Numbered from the stretch's first letter, positions 1 to 7,531 are shown. The stretch is DNA of 31,702 nucleotides from Elusimicrobia bacterium UBA5214 (GCA_002412545.1 DHVG01000013.1:221849-253550), one strand, 5' to 3'. Notes: a model not told the origin generated them from the letters alone. A program made the numbers and translations.

Positions 1-227
1 AGGATAAGTTCTATCTGGTTTTCTTGATAAAAGTTATCCGGACGGTAAAATATTTTGTTTTTGTCTATCTTTTTCCCCAATAGATATGAAATCAGCGGTC
101 GGGAATAATTTATCTCTTTCTCATCAGAGACGAGAATAATTTTTTCTTCTTTATCTATTTCCCGAATTGCTTCAACCGCGGATATACCCGCAACTGAATT
201 ACCAATAATTAAATACTTGGTTTTCAT
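1..227 (-). CDS. FAD/NAD(P)-dependent oxidoreductase, N-terminal part (runs off the window)
   Basis: The minus-strand frame opens with ATG at 227 behind a GAGGAG Shine-Dalgarno and stays open to base 1, so only about 75 residues are visible. The N-terminus MKTKYLIIGNSVAGISAVEA is a Rossmann dinucleotide-binding beta-alpha-beta start (a GxxxAG variant of GxGxxG), followed by an acidic end of strand 2 (ILVSDE) and a YSRPLISYLL segment as in NirB/rubredoxin-reductase-like pyridine nucleotide-disulfide oxidoreductases. It is the last visible gene of the glnA-gltB operon, 18 bases after the 4Fe-4S protein. Inference: it may feed NAD(P)H electrons to the glutamate synthase through the iron-sulfur protein. 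The family is clear; the substrate is not. Confidence 0.85.
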   Translation of the reverse strand, partial: MKTKYLIIGNSVAGISAVEAIREIDKEEKIILVSDEKEINYSRPLISYLLGKKIDKNKIFYRPDNFYQENQIELI

Positions 228-245
228 TCTCTACTCCTCAATTGG

Positions 246-713
246 CTATTCTTCCTTCTCCTCTTTTTTCATCTCTTCGGTTTGTAAAACCAATGCTTCA
301 TTGGGACAGTTTTTTACACATACCGGGATTTCTTCTCCTAAACATAAATCACATTTAGAAGCGACCTTTTTTGCATCACGACTTCTCAGGATTACTCCAA
401 AAGGACAGACCATTATGCACATCCAACAACCAACACATTTATCTTGATTACATAAAATCGCACCAGTTTCTTTATCTCTGTGCATTGCACCAGTGATGCA
501 AGCTTCTATACAGGGAGCATCCTCGCAATGCCTGCATTGTAAAGCGAACGAGAGATGTCCTTTTTCCTCAATAACTAATCTCGGTTGTGGTTTAGGGTAT
601 TCACCCTTATACGCTTTAATGATTTCTTTTGATTTTGAATGTTGGACCAAACAATGGATTTCACAAAGACGACAACCCATACAATACTCTTCTCTAATAT
701 AAATGCGTTTCAT
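246..713 (-). CDS. 4Fe-4S dicluster electron-transfer protein
   Basis: 155 residues, start ATG behind GAGGTATAAATA. Cysteine motifs for about four [4Fe-4S] clusters are visible: CMGCRLCEIHC (11-21), CRHCEDAPCIEAC near 60, CVGCWMCIMVCP near 93, and CDLCLGEEIPVCVKNCP near 120. This is the CooF/HycB/PsrB-like arrangement. No signal peptide, so it is cytoplasmic. It lies between the ferredoxin-type glutamate synthase subunit and a flavin oxidoreductase in one co-directional operon, so the most economical role is carrying electrons between those two. The C-terminus is a charged KKEEKEE tail. The partner assignment is inference. Confidence 0.88.
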   Translation of the reverse strand: MKRIYIREEYCMGCRLCEIHCLVQHSKSKEIIKAYKGEYPKPQPRLVIEEKGHLSFALQCRHCEDAPCIEACITGAMHRDKETGAILCNQDKCVGCWMCIMVCPFGVILRSRDAKKVASKCDLCLGEEIPVCVKNCPNEALVLQTEEMKKEEKEE

Positions 714-718
714 TATTT

Positions 719-803
719 ATACCTCGTTATCGTGTTGCTTGCGTTATAGGGTTACTTGGATTTAACTCAACAACGCTATCACCCAATAACGCTATAACAA
801 TTT
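719..803 (-). repeat. Degenerate 7-9 bp repeat tract before the 4Fe-4S gene
   Basis: The gap between gltB and the 4Fe-4S gene is mostly short degenerate units such as AACGCTATAAC, TAACGC and GTTATAGCG. The same words fill the gap before gltB at 2352-2412. No terminator is seen, so the operon probably reads through. Confidence 0.6.
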
Positions 804-2351
804 TTACCATGCTTCTCCGGCTGGTTTAATACCCAAGAGTTTCAAATCGCTATCGGAAAGACCTACCCCGCGTAGTTGCTCACGATTACCGCGTAACGAT
901 TCTATCGCATTTATTCCCATACCACCGAGCATTTCTTTTATTTCCATTGACCAAGCACGCAGGAGATTGACTAACCTTCGTGTACCGATTTCCGGATTCA
1001 ATCTTTTGGTCAAATAAGGGTCCTGTGTCGCAATACCCCAGTTACATTTTCCGGTATAACATTTCTGACAGAGATGACAGCCTAAAGCAACTAAGGCCGC
1101 GGTTGCAATATATACCGCATCGGCACCTAAAGCAATTGCCTTGATTACATCAGCACTATTCCTAATCCCTCCCCCAGCAACAAGTGATGCTTGGTTACGA
1201 ATACCTTCTTCCCTCAATCTCTGGTCAACTACGGCAATCGCTAACTCTATCGGTATACCCACATTATCCCGAATTACCATCGGTGCTGCACCGGTTCCAC
1301 CACGGATACCATCGATAGCAACAAAATCAGCACCCGCACGCACAATCCCAGAAGCAATCGGCGCGACATTATGCACTGCTGCAATCTTGACTCCTACCGG
1401 CTTTTTGTAGCGGGTTGCTTCCTTAAGGGCAAAAATAAGTTGTTTTAAATCCTCAATAGAATAAATATCATGATGTGGTGCCGGAGAAAGAGCATCAGTT
1501 CCTACCGGAATCATTCGTGTTTCCGAGATTTCTTCGGAAACTTTCTCACCGGGCAAGTGTCCACCGATTCCCGGTTTTGCTCCCTGACCAATTTTTATTT
1601 CAATTGCTGCACCGGCATCCAAATATTCCTTATGTACACCAAATCTTCCGGAAGCAACCTGAACAATTGTATTCGTTCCGTATTTATATAAGTCCTTATG
1701 CAGTCCACCTTCTCCGGTATTATATAATGTTCCTGCTTCCTCTGCTGCCCTGGCTAAGGACTTACAAGCATTGAGACTGATTGAACCGTAACTCATGGCT
1801 GAAAATAAAATAGGAGTTTCCAGTTTCAATTGTGGATAAATTTTAGTTTGTAGTTTGTAGTTTGTAGTTCGTAGTTCGTTTGTAATTTGTAATTTGTAAT
1901 TTGGAATTTCCAAGTGGTCCGGTTTTCTTCCGAGGTAAGTGCGCAGTTCCATCGGTTCACGTAAAGGGTCAATGGAAGGGTTGGTAACCTGGGAAGCATT
2001 AAGTAAAAGATGGTCAAAATACACCGGATAAGGCTTATCGCAACCCATCCCGGTTAATAACACGCCTCCGGTTTCTGCCTGTTTGGTTATCTCGGTAATT
2101 ACTCTCGCTGTCCAGTTAGTATTGAGTTTTAATTCCGAAGGATTACGTCTTATTATTAAAGCACCGGTGGGACAGAATGTCTCGCAAAAATGGCAACCTA
2201 CGCATTTTGTAGAATCGGAGTTCACCTTGTCGGTTTCTGAGTCGTAAGTGTGCACATCATTAGAACACATCCGACAACAGACCTGACAGGTGATACATTT
2301 CTCTTCATCTCGTTCAACAATGAATTCTGAAGCAACTTTCGGTTTAGCCAT
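804..2351 (-). CDS. gltB: Glutamate synthase FMN/iron-sulfur subunit, archaeal type with N-terminal ferredoxin domain
   Basis: 515 residues. It transfers ammonia to 2-oxoglutarate to make glutamate, working with the separate amidotransferase encoded just upstream. The N-terminus carries two ferredoxin motifs, CITCQVCCRMC (19-29) and CVGCHFCETFC (50-60). The FMN-binding TIM barrel follows (PILFSAMSYGSIS at 180-192, IKIGQGAKPGIGG, DGIRGGTGAAP), with a CHLCQKCYTGKC motif for the [3Fe-4S] cluster. Residues about 151-169 (NYKLQITNELRTTNYKLQT) have no counterpart in usual family members. They are the translation of a 7-bp tandem array that stays in frame between LGRKPDHLEI and PQLKLETPI. No clear Shine-Dalgarno precedes the ATG at 2351; a repeat tract sits there instead. 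Confidence 0.93.
   Translation of the reverse strand: MAKPKVASEFIVERDEEKCITCQVCCRMCSNDVHTYDSETDKVNSDSTKCVGCHFCETFCPTGALIIRRNPSELKLNTNWTARVITEITKQAETGGVLLTGMGCDKPYPVYFDHLLLNASQVTNPSIDPLREPMELRTYLGRKPDHLEIPNYKLQITNELRTTNYKLQTKIYPQLKLETPILFSAMSYGSISLNACKSLARAAEEAGTLYNTGEGGLHKDLYKYGTNTIVQVASGRFGVHKEYLDAGAAIEIKIGQGAKPGIGGHLPGEKVSEEISETRMIPVGTDALSPAPHHDIYSIEDLKQLIFALKEATRYKKPVGVKIAAVHNVAPIASGIVRAGADFVAIDGIRGGTGAAPMVIRDNVGIPIELAIAVVDQRLREEGIRNQASLVAGGGIRNSADVIKAIALGADAVYIATAALVALGCHLCQKCYTGKCNWGIATQDPYLTKRLNPEIGTRRLVNLLRAWSMEIKEMLGGMGINAIESLRGNREQLRGVGLSDSDLKLLGIKPAGEAW
1845..1904. repeat. 7-bp tandem array inside gltB (in-frame)
   Basis: On the plus strand the unit is TTTGTAG repeated, then TTCGTAG, then TTTGTAA repeated; the minus-strand units are AACTACA and AATTACA. 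Translated in the gltB frame it gives the heptad NYKLQTT/NYKLQIT. It sits in a linker between the ferredoxin domain and the FMN barrel. Confidence 0.9.
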
Positions 2352-2412
2352 CTTCGTTATTGCGTTATTGCGTCCCTTGTGTTATTGCGTTTAACCCTAT
2401 AACGCTAAGACG
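2352..2412 (-). repeat. 8-bp repeat tract before gltB
   Basis: The minus strand carries units such as AACGCAAT repeated with period 8, plus TTAGCGTTATAGGGTTA, shared with the gap at 719-803. It occupies the region where a ribosome-binding site for gltB would be expected; only a weak CGAAG precedes the start codon. Confidence 0.65.
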
Positions 2413-3594
2413 CTATAACAAACTTTTGTTTTTAAGTTTTCCGATCACCGGCTCACCTGCTTTTGGTGACCAAACTTTATCTGGCGCTGGACAAACTTCT
2501 CTAATTGCCGATTCTTCGGAAGCAAGATAGAGAAAATCATCTTTTCTTGCCGCAACTAAAGGTCTCAGTTTTATCCGGTCATTTAAACCGACCATACTTG
2601 TAGAATTAGCTACCACTACCGCAAATGGACCATTAACCAAAGCACTACCGTAAATCATCCGTAAAGATAAATAGAATTCTTTCTCTTTTTCGGGCATTCG
2701 TTCAATTTCATCCCAAAATGGTGCCGATAAAATTTTGGCTACAATTTCAAAATCTAAATTATGTTTCCGATAGAGAAGGTCAAAAAGATATGCCATCACT
2801 TCGGTATCGGTGTAAAGTGTGCAATCATATTCGAAATTAAGTAAATAACGCTGGTTAATACCATAAGAAGAAATTTCACCGTTATGCACTACTGACCAAT
2901 CAAGAATACCAAACGGATGTGCACCACCCCACCAACCGACTGTATTCGTTGGGAATCGTCCATGGGCAGTCCAGAGATAACCCTCATATTCTTCCAACCG
3001 ATAAAATCTGCCAATATCTTCCGGATAACCTACTCCTTTAAAAATACCCATATTTTTACCACTGGAAACAACAAAAGCACCGTCAATCTGTTTGTTGATA
3101 TACATTACTGTCTCTACAATGAAATCTTCTTCATTCTTATCTGTGTTAACCCCGTTAGAAATTTTAAGAGTTCCTTCATTTTGTCTATATTGTTCCGTTC
3201 CAACCGTAACTATTCTGGAATTTCTAACGGGGTAAATCTCTGGTTTTAAAAAATAACGCCAGAGAATATGCCGAGGTTGAACATTCGCTACTTTGCGTGT
3301 CGGAATCGCTTCATCATCTTCTATTTCGTAATCCAATTTCAGATACTCTTCCGTGGTCCGTTTTGCTTCTTCGTTATCATACAAGAGATGAAAACACCAG
3401 AAATCTTTAAATTGCGGGTAAATTCCGTAACCAGCAAATCCTCCACCTAAACCATTTGACCGTTCATGCATTGTCGCGATAGATTTAATAATCGCTTCAC
3501 CACTAAAAAGTTTACCGTCCTGACTCATTATCCCGGCTAAACCACAACTTGACGGTATTCGGTAATCTTTATCCGGTATTAGTTTCTTTTCCAT
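2413..3594 (-). CDS. Glutamate synthase glutamine-amidotransferase (class II) subunit
   Basis: 393 residues. The Ntn-type glutaminase half of a split glutamate synthase: it hydrolyses glutamine and supplies ammonia to the FMN subunit next in the operon. The nucleophile is Cys17 in SSCGLAGIMSQDG after a short propeptide. TAHGRFPTNT, WWGGAHPFGILDWSVVHNGEISS and TLYTDTEVMAYLFDLL are class II amidotransferase hallmarks as in archaeal GltB1. Residues after FLKPEI contain a foreign stretch, YPVRNSRIVTVG...LKISNGVN, encoded by an inverted-repeat element at 3150-3232 that keeps the frame. Family members continue there directly into a short acidic linker and the VVETVMYIN-like helix. The start codon has no strong Shine-Dalgarno. 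Confidence 0.92.
   Translation of the reverse strand: MEKKLIPDKDYRIPSSCGLAGIMSQDGKLFSGEAIIKSIATMHERSNGLGGGFAGYGIYPQFKDFWCFHLLYDNEEAKRTTEEYLKLDYEIEDDEAIPTRKVANVQPRHILWRYFLKPEIYPVRNSRIVTVGTEQYRQNEGTLKISNGVNTDKNEEDFIVETVMYINKQIDGAFVVSSGKNMGIFKGVGYPEDIGRFYRLEEYEGYLWTAHGRFPTNTVGWWGGAHPFGILDWSVVHNGEISSYGINQRYLLNFEYDCTLYTDTEVMAYLFDLLYRKHNLDFEIVAKILSAPFWDEIERMPEKEKEFYLSLRMIYGSALVNGPFAVVVANSTSMVGLNDRIKLRPLVAARKDDFLYLASEESAIREVCPAPDKVWSPKAGEPVIGKLKNKSLL
3150..3232. repeat. Inverted-repeat element (CCCCGTTAGAAATT ends) inserted in-frame in the amidotransferase gene
   Basis: The ends CCCCGTTAGAAATT (3150-3163) and AATTTCTAACGGGG (3219-3232) are perfect inverted repeats around a 55-base core. A shorter relative with the same 12-base arms lies at 15164-15201, and a looser one (CCCCGTA...TTACGGGG) at 9721-9746. 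Here it is translated as about 28 extra residues beginning YPVRN and ending ISNGVN. Confidence 0.88.
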
Positions 3595-3641
3595 TTCATT
3601 TATCCGTGTAATCTGCGTTTACTTTCTGCGTAATCCGCGTC
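3595..3641. repeat. CGCAGATTACGC-type short repeats
   Basis: The 47-base glnA to amidotransferase gap is almost entirely GCGGATTACGCAGA and ACGCAGATTACACGGA units on the minus strand. Related copies lie at 7419-7440, 7508-7530, 16597-16660 and 29605-29665. Confidence 0.7.
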
Positions 3642-5126
3642 CTAAATATCAAAATAAAGATAAAATTCGTAAGGATGAGGTCTTATTCTCACCGCATCAA
3701 TTTCTTTTTCTCTTTTATATTCAATCCATACTTCAAGCACATCTTCAGTAAAAACATCACCTTTGAGAAGAAATTCCTTGTCTTTTTCTAAAGCAGAAAT
3801 TGCTTCTTCTAACGAACCCGGGACAGTAGGAATTTTTGTTGTTTCTTCAGCGCTCAATTCATAAGTATTTTTATCCAAAGGTTCACCCGGGTCAATCTTA
3901 TTTTCTATACCGTCAATCCCGGCCATCAGCATCGCCGCAAAAGCGAGATATGGGTTACTGGAATTATCCGGTGGACGGAATTCAATTCTTTTCGTCTTAG
4001 GATTCTCGGTATAAACCGGAATCCGTACTGCAGCGGAACGGTTCCTTTGTGAATAAGCCAGATTAACCGGTGCTTCGTAACCCGGCACTAATCGCTTGTA
4101 AGAATTTGTCGTCGGTGCACAGAAAGCCATCAGTGCCGGTGCATGCTTAAGCAAACCTCCAATGTAGTATTTTGCAGTTTGCGAAATCAGCGCGTACCCT
4201 TTCGGGTCAAAGAAAATATTTTCACCCTCTTTCCAAAGTGACTGATGGGTATGCATCCCCGAGCCGTTATCACCGAATAAAGGTTTAGGCATAAAGGTTG
4301 CTACCAGATTATTTTTCCGAGCAATATTTTTGACAATATACTTATACATTAAACACTTATCCGCCATCCGGACTAAAGTATCAAACTTCATATCAATTTC
4401 GCACTGCCCGGCAGTCGCCACTTCGTGATGATGCACCTCTATCGGGATACCACTCTTAATCATTGTCAAAATTATTTTACTTCTTAAGTCCTGTAAAGAA
4501 TCATGCGGTGGAACCGGAAAATATCCTTCTTTATAACGCGGTTTATAACCTAAATTCGGTTTTTCCTCTCTTCCCGAATTCCATTCACCTTCCAGAGAAT
4601 CAATATAGTAATAACCGGCATTTTCGGTCTGGTCAAAACGGATATCGTTAAAAATAAAGAATTCCATTTCCGGTCCCCAGTAACTGGTATCAGCAATGCC
4701 CGTGCTTCTTAAATATTCGGCTGCTTTTTTTGCCACATAGCGCGGGTCACGGGTGTAAGGTTCTTTAGTTAAAGGGTCGTAAATGTCGCAAATAATACTT
4801 AATGTTGGCACATCACAGGCAGGGTCAATTACCGCGGTTGTCGGGTCTAACTGCAGAATCATATCTGATTCCTGAATCTTCTGGAAACCACGGATAGATG
4901 AACCATCAAAACCGATACCTTCAGACCAGATACTTTTTACCGGGTCATCAATCTCGGATAACTCGGAAGCCGGGATAGAAAAATGTTGCCATAAACCCGG
5001 TAAATCATTAAATTTTAAGTCAACAATTTCAATTTTATTTTCTTTAATCAATTCGGTTACTTTCTGGATACCTTCCTGGTCAACTTCACCATTCCAGCGT
5101 AATCCCACTTTTTTTTGTTTCACCAT
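3642..5126 (-). CDS. glnA: Glutamine synthetase, type I
   Basis: 494 residues. It condenses glutamate, ammonia and ATP to glutamine. Signature segments are present: GFDGSSIRGF near 73, GPEMEFFIFN near 148, HHHEVATAGQCEID near 232, the ATP-binding KPLFGDNGSGMHTHQSLW near 280, and NRSAAVRIP with IEFRPPDNSSNPY near 365-395. A tyrosine occurs in DKNTYELSAEE, the position of the adenylylation loop in the GSI-beta class; whether it is modified cannot be told. Start ATG behind GGAGAAATCAA. It is the second gene after the ANTAR-type leader at 5511-5588, so antitermination would directly set its expression. Confidence 0.97.
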   Translation of the reverse strand: MVKQKKVGLRWNGEVDQEGIQKVTELIKENKIEIVDLKFNDLPGLWQHFSIPASELSEIDDPVKSIWSEGIGFDGSSIRGFQKIQESDMILQLDPTTAVIDPACDVPTLSIICDIYDPLTKEPYTRDPRYVAKKAAEYLRSTGIADTSYWGPEMEFFIFNDIRFDQTENAGYYYIDSLEGEWNSGREEKPNLGYKPRYKEGYFPVPPHDSLQDLRSKIILTMIKSGIPIEVHHHEVATAGQCEIDMKFDTLVRMADKCLMYKYIVKNIARKNNLVATFMPKPLFGDNGSGMHTHQSLWKEGENIFFDPKGYALISQTAKYYIGGLLKHAPALMAFCAPTTNSYKRLVPGYEAPVNLAYSQRNRSAAVRIPVYTENPKTKRIEFRPPDNSSNPYLAFAAMLMAGIDGIENKIDPGEPLDKNTYELSAEETTKIPTVPGSLEEAISALEKDKEFLLKGDVFTEDVLEVWIEYKREKEIDAVRIRPHPYEFYLYFDI

Positions 5127-5157
5127 TTGATTTCTCCTTTTTCACCCCTACCTATTT

Positions 5158-5196
5158 TCTCTCCCCTCCGAGGGGATGATTAAGGTGAGGGGGATT
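5158..5196. repeat. CCCTCACC/GGGGAGGG-type small repeat
   Basis: A GC-rich tract (CTCCCCTCCGAGGGGATG, then AAGGTGAGGGGG) in the gap between the small gene and glnA. It resembles the elements at 9001-9060 and 25945-25998. Confidence 0.6.
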
Positions 5197-5197
5197 T

Positions 5198-5437
5198 TCA
5201 TATCTCACCTTTCTCACCTTCACAAAATCTTCCTAAATAATCTAAATAATGTTTTAGAAGATGGTACTTCTCCGCCATCTCTTCGGTCTGGCCACAAACT
5301 ATACACAACCCGTCCATCTCTTCTACTACTTTTTCAGCATTGATTACTAAATTTCTGGTTACTGCTTTGAAACTATCCAATTCATCTTTCACTTCCGGTG
5401 TCAATTTTCCAGTGGTTCTTTCTTTTGTTTTGAGCAT
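5198..5437 (-). CDS. Small protein with a CxxC motif upstream of glnA, unknown function
   Basis: 79 residues, start ATG behind a strong GGGAGGG site. No recognised domain. It is charged and mainly helical in character, with one CIVCG motif (45-49) and a further Cys near the C-terminus (GRFCEGEKGE), so a metal or redox role is possible. It is the first gene after the terminator of the glnA leader and probably co-transcribed with glnA. Coding status is supported by the ribosome site, the composition and the position. A frame overlapping its upstream end (5382-5624) is rejected because it runs through the leader hairpins. Confidence 0.7.
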   Translation of the reverse strand: MLKTKERTTGKLTPEVKDELDSFKAVTRNLVINAEKVVEEMDGLCIVCGQTEEMAEKYHLLKHYLDYLGRFCEGEKGEI

Positions 5438-5452
5438 TTTTTGCCCTCCCGT

Positions 5453-5508
5453 AAAGGGACGGGGTCCCCGTAAAGGGGCGCGACCCCAACGGGACTTTTC
5501 GTCCCGGA
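5453..5508. repeat. GC-rich nested hairpins between the glnA leader terminator and the small gene
   Basis: Contains CGGGACGAAAAGTCCCG, a GGGGTC...GACCCC arm pair, and CCCGTAAAGGG-like palindromes twice. Base composition is far from the AT-rich surroundings. It lies between the terminator T-tract and the ribosome-binding site, so it looks like an inserted small element. Confidence 0.65.
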
Positions 5509-5510
5509 AA

Positions 5511-5553
5511 ATAAAAAAGACGTTCTTTTGAGGTGACTACCTCAAGAACGTCT
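5511..5553 (-). terminator. Intrinsic terminator in the glnA operon leader
   Basis: Read on the minus strand: arm AGACGTTCTT (5553-5544), arm AAGAACGTCT (5527-5518), then TTTTTTATTTT. The palindrome GAGGTGACTACCTC (5530-5543) forms the apex and lengthens the stem. The upstream arm overlaps hairpin P2. Confidence 0.9.
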
Positions 5554-5588
5554 ATGTCCTCAAATTCTTCGGACACTTCAATGTGTCC
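5544..5588 (-). promoter_or_regulatory. ANTAR-type two-hairpin antiterminator, glnA operon leader
   Basis: P1 at 5571-5588 reads GGACAC-ATTGAA-GTGTCC: a six-pair stem and a six-base loop with A at 1 and G at 4. P2 at 5544-5561 reads GAGGAC-ATAGAC-GTTCTT, again a six-base loop with A1 and G4. The downstream arm of P2 is part of the terminator stem, so P2 and the terminator are mutually exclusive. This is the arrangement known for EutV/NasR-type ANTAR targets. The likely reader is the GAF-GAF-ANTAR protein at 15345-16577. Confidence 0.82.
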
Positions 5589-5618
5589 ACCTTCGTTCTT
5601 TTTAACTTTCGGCGGACT

Positions 5619-5646
5619 ACCCACCGTAGCTTTAGCGTAGGCGGGT
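5619..5646. repeat. Foldback repeat in the glnA leader
   Basis: ACCCGCC...GGTGGGT arms around TACGCTAAAGCTA form an imperfect hairpin between the promoter block and P1. The word CTACGCTAAAGCTACGG is a common type of interspersed palindromic repeat in candidate-phylum genomes. Confidence 0.65.
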
Positions 5647-5691
5647 GCTCAAATTTTTGGAGATTCCTACTGAAGCGGTGATATGCAACTA

Positions 5692-5725
5692 ATTATACAA
5701 GTAAAAAAATTGCCTCTTTGGTAAC
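5692..5725 (-). promoter_or_regulatory. Promoter-like block upstream of the glnA leader
   Basis: The minus strand reads GTTACCAAA, then a T-rich spacer, then TTTTTTTACTTGTATAAT. The omp-amt leader has the same block in the same spacing at 8687-8720 (GTTACC-N22-TATWAW). There is no TTGACA, unlike the four promoters in the regulator region, so a different sigma factor is possible. Confidence 0.6.
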
Positions 5726-5729
5726 ACTT

Positions 5730-6068
5730 CTACAAAGCTACATCTCCTTTTTCGCCGGTACGGATACGCACAACTTCTTCTATTGGTGAAACGAATATCT
5801 TCCCGTCACCGGTTTCACCAACCCGTGCCGAATCAATAAGCGTTTTCATAATCTTCTCGGTATCGTTGTCTTTTGCTACAATCTCAATTTTTATTTTCGG
5901 TAAGAGGTCAACTTTATACTGTTCACCACGCCATTGTAAAGTGACACCTTTCTGCTTGCCATGACCTTCAATTTCGCTAATCATTATTCCCGGATACCCA
6001 GCCTTTTCTAAAGCCATTCTTACTTCATTTAATTTTTCCGGTCTAATTACCGCTTCAATTTTTTTCAT
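5730..6068 (-). CDS. glnK: PII nitrogen regulatory protein
   Basis: 112 residues. Trimeric PII signal protein that binds ATP/ADP and 2-oxoglutarate and, in the GlnK type, blocks AmtB. Motifs: KKIEAVIRPEKL at the N-terminus, the T-loop with Tyr51 in RGEQYKVDLLPK (the usual uridylylation residue), and DGKIFVSPIEEVVRIRTGE near the C-terminus. Start ATG behind GAGGTGAAAAAAAG, 16 bases after the amt stop, so it is translated from the amt transcript. It is the last gene of the omp-amt-glnK operon, just before the promoter block for glnA. Confidence 0.97.
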   Translation of the reverse strand: MKKIEAVIRPEKLNEVRMALEKAGYPGIMISEIEGHGKQKGVTLQWRGEQYKVDLLPKIKIEIVAKDNDTEKIMKTLIDSARVGETGDGKIFVSPIEEVVRIRTGEKGDVAL

Positions 6069-6084
6069 CTTTTTTTCACCTCAT

Positions 6085-7392
6085 CTATAAAGTAATTACT
6101 GATTTACGGGTAGCGAAATCCGGATAAGCAATATTGCCATGTTCACCGATATCCAGACCATTGATTTCTTCTACCAAAGTTACCCGGATACCAACAGTTT
6201 TCTTGAGAATTAACCAGGTTAAACTGGCAAGAACGAAGACATAAATTCCCACTGCAATCACACCGGTTAACTGAGCAACGAGTAATTTCCAACCTCCACC
6301 AAAAAATAAACCATTACCGGTGGTTCCGGGCATAATTGAATCCTGGGCAAAAAGCCCAACACAGAGAGTTCCAAAGATACCGTTTACTAAGTGAACGGCA
6401 GTCGCTCCCACCGGGTCATCAATTTTAACCTTATCAAAACCAATCACTGCCAAAACGACCAAGATTCCCGCAATTAAACCGATAATCACTGAACTGGGAA
6501 CACTCACAAAAGCACAAGATGCAGTGATTGCGACTAACCCGGCTAAACAACCATTCAAAGTCATTCCTAAATCCGGTTTACCTAAGAGAAGCCAGGAGAT
6601 AAGTGTTGCACTGAGCGTTCCGGCAGCTGCCGCCGAATTCGTGGTAACACAAATCCTGGCAATTGCATTGAAATCCGCAGACATTGTTGAACCGGGATTA
6701 AAACCGAACCATCCTAACCAGAGCACAAAAGTACCAATTGTGGCTAAAGAAAGATTGTGTCCAAGTATCGGATTAACCATCCCATTTTGCCGGAATTTAC
6801 CAAAACGCGGACCTAAAATCATTGCTCCGGCTAAAGCCGCCCATCCACCTACCGAATGCACTACGGTTGAACCGGCAAAATCCCACATTCCTAATTTTTG
6901 TAAGAAACCACCACCCCAAATCCAATGCCCGACTATCGGATAAATTAAACTTACTAAGATAAAAGAAAATAAAATAAAAGATAAATATTTTATTCTCCCT
7001 CCCACTGCACCGGAAACAATCGTTGCTGCCGTGCCTGCAAAAACTAACTGGAAGAAAAATTTTGCTAATAACGGTACACCTGTCCAACTAAGTGCAGAAT
7101 ATACCCCCTGATAGGCAGAACCGGTAGCCGGACTGTTATCTGCACCGGTTAAGAAAAATAAACCGTTAGTCCCAAAAAAAACATTGCCATTACCATACAT
7201 CAATCCCCAGCCTAAGACCCAAAAAGCAATCGTAGAAACCGCAAAGACAACAAAATTTTTAGAAAGAATGTTCACACAATTCTTTGCCTGCTGGAATCCG
7301 GATTCTACCATCGCAAAACCCAGGTTCATAAAGAAAACCAGCATTGCGGTTATCAAAACCCACAATGTGTCTAAAACAATTTTTGTGTCCAT
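6085..7392 (-). CDS. amt: Ammonium transporter
   Basis: 435 residues with about 11 hydrophobic membrane segments. Amt/Mep/Rh channel for ammonium uptake at the inner membrane. Signature DFAGSTVVHSVGGWAALAGA carries the first pore histidine, and ATAVHLVNGIFGTLCVGLF the second. The C-terminal tail (EEINGLDIGEHGNIAYPDF) is the conserved GlnK-contact tail. I start at the MDTKIV methionine (7392), which has AGAGGAGG nine bases upstream. The longer frame to 7470 has a non-family N-terminus and overlaps a repeat hairpin. Confidence 0.96.
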   Translation of the reverse strand: MDTKIVLDTLWVLITAMLVFFMNLGFAMVESGFQQAKNCVNILSKNFVVFAVSTIAFWVLGWGLMYGNGNVFFGTNGLFFLTGADNSPATGSAYQGVYSALSWTGVPLLAKFFFQLVFAGTAATIVSGAVGGRIKYLSFILFSFILVSLIYPIVGHWIWGGGFLQKLGMWDFAGSTVVHSVGGWAALAGAMILGPRFGKFRQNGMVNPILGHNLSLATIGTFVLWLGWFGFNPGSTMSADFNAIARICVTTNSAAAAGTLSATLISWLLLGKPDLGMTLNGCLAGLVAITASCAFVSVPSSVIIGLIAGILVVLAVIGFDKVKIDDPVGATAVHLVNGIFGTLCVGLFAQDSIMPGTTGNGLFFGGGWKLLVAQLTGVIAVGIYVFVLASLTWLILKKTVGIRVTLVEEINGLDIGEHGNIAYPDFATRKSVITL

Positions 7393-7442
7393 TTTTTTAA
7401 CTCCTCCTCTTAAAATTATCTGCGTAATTTGCGAGATTCTTC

Positions 7443-7514
7443 CCCCCACTGATTCGTTTTGCATTCGCAAAAGTGAATCAAAACGGTGGGGGTCAGAATG
7501 ACCTTACAGGTCAT
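7443..7514. repeat. Foldback repeats between omp and amt
   Basis: A long imperfect palindrome at 7443-7492 (arms CCCCCAC...GTGGGGG, inner GATTCGTTTTGC/GCAAAAGTGAATC) is followed by ATGACCT-TAC-AGGTCAT at 7498-7514. No T-tract, so not a classical terminator. It could set different transcript stability for omp and amt. Confidence 0.75.
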
Positions 7515-7531
7515 CTGTGTAATCTGTGATA

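Noticed and set aside
5382..5624. 80-residue frame upstream of the small CxxC gene
   Set aside because: It runs through P1, P2 and the terminator of the glnA leader and has no ribosome site.
7393..7470. Longer N-terminus for the ammonium transporter
   Set aside because: The extra 26 residues are repeat-derived, and a strong ribosome site precedes the inner ATG at 7392.
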